Program-made: the position numbers and the translations under genes
Notes under the pieces: generated by a model
The model's input: only the letters and a program-made list of their open reading frames with translations
The model's database searches: none
Told to the model about the DNA's origin: nothing
Assembly (NCBI GenBank): GCA_964559135.1
Contig: CAZLGG010000085.1
Coordinates: 1-16,744, forward strand
Direction of reading: 5' to 3'
DNA: 16,744 nucleotides
From: DRQF01 sp964559135
Lineage (GTDB): Bacteria; Planctomycetota; GCA-002687715; DRQF01
Shown here: piece by piece, positions 15,299 to 16,744 of the stretch
How the letters are laid out: every line of letters begins with the position of its first letter
Numbering within the stretch: position 1 is the stretch's first letter

Positions 15299-16744
15299 TC
15301 AGTCTCGGATCGTCTCGGATGGGGCGAGGTTGATCGACCACGCGGCGAGGCGGGAAGGGGGGATGGCTGCGGTGTCGAGGAGGGTGAGGAACTCCTCCTG
15401 ACGGGGCTGGCCGAAAACCACCCGGTACGCAACGAGCTGCCTCTTGAGGCGGTCGAAGGCCGCCACCTCGCGGGTGTAGGGAAGCAGGGGAACGTGGCGT
15501 TCGACGCGATGGGGACCGGGGGCGATCCAGAACGGCACGAGGTCTCCGCCACCCTCGGTACGGGCTTGGGCCCGCGCCTCTTCGAAGATGATCCGCCAAA
15601 GATCATCGCCCGGACGCCACTGCTCGAGGGCCCGAGCCGCATGACGGAGGGCCACGTTGCGGCGCACGGCATGCCCCTTGTAACGGTGGACGCGCCCCTC
15701 CCTTTGTTCGAGATCCACCGGGTTCCCCGGGAGATTCCAGTGGACCAACGCATGACACCAGGGATGGAAGTCGAGGCCCTCCTGACCGATGGATGTACTC
15801 GCCAGAACGAAGGGACGGAATGCGCTGTTGAAAGAGGTGCGAATCCCGTCCTGACTCAGCGCGTCGTCGTCTCGCTTGGCGCCCCCGAAACGCAGAGCAA
15901 AATCCGTTCGGATGCGCAGCGTGTCCTCGCGGACTTTGCGCCCCCCCTGGGCGGGTCGCAGGAAGCGGGCGTGCACCCGGGAGGGGTGGGGTTGGACCAC
16001 GGCGGCCAGCTCCTTGGATGCGTTCAGCGTGATGTCGTCGACGGTCGCCGCCGTGGCCCACGCCGCCTGGTCCCCCAAGCGATGGACTTCCTCGTCGAGG
16101 ACCGCCTGCAAGTTGCCGTTGCGACAATAGCGCAGGACGAGTCTCCAGTAGGCGTCGTCGTCGGTCGAGGAGCTGTCCTCTTCGTGGAGAGAGGCGAGCA
16201 GGGCTATGACCGTGGGCCGATTGAACAGGCGCCAGAAGGCGTCCGCCGAGCGGACGGCCGCCTCGCGACGGGCGCGGGGCGAGGCGCCGAGGGAGGCGAA
16301 GGCGCGGCATGCCAGCACGGCGGGCGAACCGAGGGCCACGTCGAGGAGGAGATCGACGAGCCCCGCCGGGCGACGGCCGAGGGTGTTGACGTCCAGCTCC
16401 ACGAGGTCGCGGAAGTAGGCTCCCAGGACTTTGGCATTCGGGCGCGGAAGGTCTTCATCGCGGCGCCAGGCACGGAGGAAGTCTCGAAGGCTTGGGTCGA
16501 GGAGGACAGGTAGGGCCCACTCCCATCGATCGTCCACGCGGCCGGTTCGAGGGGCGGGCAGCTGATCGAGCAGCTCCTCGATGCGGCGTCTTACCCAGGC
16601 TTCGCGATCGCTGCCTGGAGGAGCCGTGAGCGGGTGAGCTTCGTCGGCCAGCGTGAGGCAGGGAAGGAGGAGCAGGAGCAAACGGTGACGGGAGCGGACG
16701 CCCTTCTCGGCCCGCGTCAGTCGAAGGAGGGGGCGTTGCTGCCG
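15299..16744 (-). CDS. SF2/SNF2-like helicase, C-terminal part (partial at right edge)
   Basis: The minus frame is open from the right edge (16744) to TGA at 15301-15299, giving at least 481 residues of the C-terminal part. The helicase C-terminal lobe is clear at about 15680-15800: motif V 'ASTSIGQEGLDFH', then 'HWNLPGNPVDLEQREGR' and motif VI 'QREGRVHRYKGH' with arginine fingers, of the kind seen in SNF2/HepA-like helicases. A hydrophobic stretch followed by 'LADEAHPL' near 16640-16680 is not placed as a true DEAH box: about 290 residues of helical sequence separate it from motif V and no motif III is seen. Walker A and the N-terminal lobe must lie beyond the edge. Such large helicases are often part of restriction or phage-defence loci, but this one cannot be assigned to a named system. 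A TTG at 16681 is internal, not the start. Confidence 0.75.
   Translation of the reverse strand, partial: RQQRPLLRLTRAEKGVRSRHRLLLLLLPCLTLADEAHPLTAPPGSDREAWVRRRIEELLDQLPAPRTGRVDDRWEWALPVLLDPSLRDFLRAWRRDEDLPRPNAKVLGAYFRDLVELDVNTLGRRPAGLVDLLLDVALGSPAVLACRAFASLGASPRARREAAVRSADAFWRLFNRPTVIALLASLHEEDSSSTDDDAYWRLVLRYCRNGNLQAVLDEEVHRLGDQAAWATAATVDDITLNASKELAAVVQPHPSRVHARFLRPAQGGRKVREDTLRIRTDFALRFGGAKRDDDALSQDGIRTSFNSAFRPFVLASTSIGQEGLDFHPWCHALVHWNLPGNPVDLEQREGRVHRYKGHAVRRNVALRHAARALEQWRPGDDLWRIIFEEARAQARTEGGGDLVPFWIAPGPHRVERHVPLLPYTREVAAFDRLKRQLVAYRVVFGQPRQEEFLTLLDTAAIPPSRLAAWSINLAPSETIRD

Noticed and set aside
15281..16513. 410-codon plus-strand frame opposite the helicase
   Set aside because: The minus strand encodes clear helicase motifs V and VI across the same bases.
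16619..16681. Apparent signal peptide from TTG 16681 (run of leucines then ADEA)
   Set aside because: The frame continues open to the window edge with helicase-like sequence downstream, so this is an internal hydrophobic segment, not a secretion signal.
1..16744. CRISPR array, tRNA genes or insertion sequences
   Set aside because: No regularly spaced repeats, no tRNA T-arm plus acceptor pairing and no transposase-like frame or terminal repeats were found by reading; a covariance-model scan would settle the tRNA point.

Overview
The window is about 16.7 kb of GC-rich bacterial DNA with tight gene packing. Family resemblances (a RpoN N-terminus with the 'QSIEILQLP' type sequence, a split propionyl-CoA carboxylase alpha subunit, a secreted SBBP-repeat protein, a GSU2403-type nucleotidyltransferase) suggest a Gram-negative lineage such as Planctomycetota, Myxococcota/Desulfobacterota or a related uncultured phylum. 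No rRNA or taxon-specific marker is present, so I do not assign a phylum.

Left edge (1-1279, minus): the N-terminal 426 residues of a PAS-GAF histidine-kinase-like sensor that runs off the window. Its phosphoacceptor and N-box motifs look degenerate. The 516-base gap to the next gene holds a candidate leftward promoter and, not visible as an ORF, a bacterial SRP RNA gene (about 1551-1706) followed by a perfect hairpin.

Information-processing block (1796-5722, plus): dnaX (clamp-loader gamma/tau) overlaps recR (recombination repair) by four bases, with no ybaB-like gene between them. rpoN (sigma-54) follows and has its own TATAAT box.

Propionate block (5821-11444, plus): methylmalonyl-CoA mutase large (catalytic) subunit, methylmalonyl-CoA epimerase, the carboxyltransferase (beta) subunit of propionyl-CoA carboxylase, its biotin carboxylase, and a separate biotin-carrier protein. 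Spacings are +11, -4, -4 and -4 bases, which indicates one translationally coupled operon. Together the products convert propionyl-CoA to (S)-methylmalonyl-CoA, then (R)-methylmalonyl-CoA, then succinyl-CoA. The one missing piece is the cobalamin-binding small subunit of the mutase, which must be encoded elsewhere.

Accessory right part: after a structured, locally AT-rich spacer with a 53-nt imperfect hairpin comes a secreted 734-residue SBBP beta-propeller protein (11701-13905, plus). It converges on two minus-strand genes: a GSU2403-type nucleotidyltransferase-fold protein (14074-15132), preceded by a striking 11-bp perfect inverted repeat, and the C-terminal part of a large SF2/SNF2-like helicase cut by the right edge (from 15299). 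The helicase plus nucleotidyltransferase pair is the most accessory-like and least explained part and is the best candidate for an uncharacterised system. No CRISPR array, tRNA or insertion sequence was seen.
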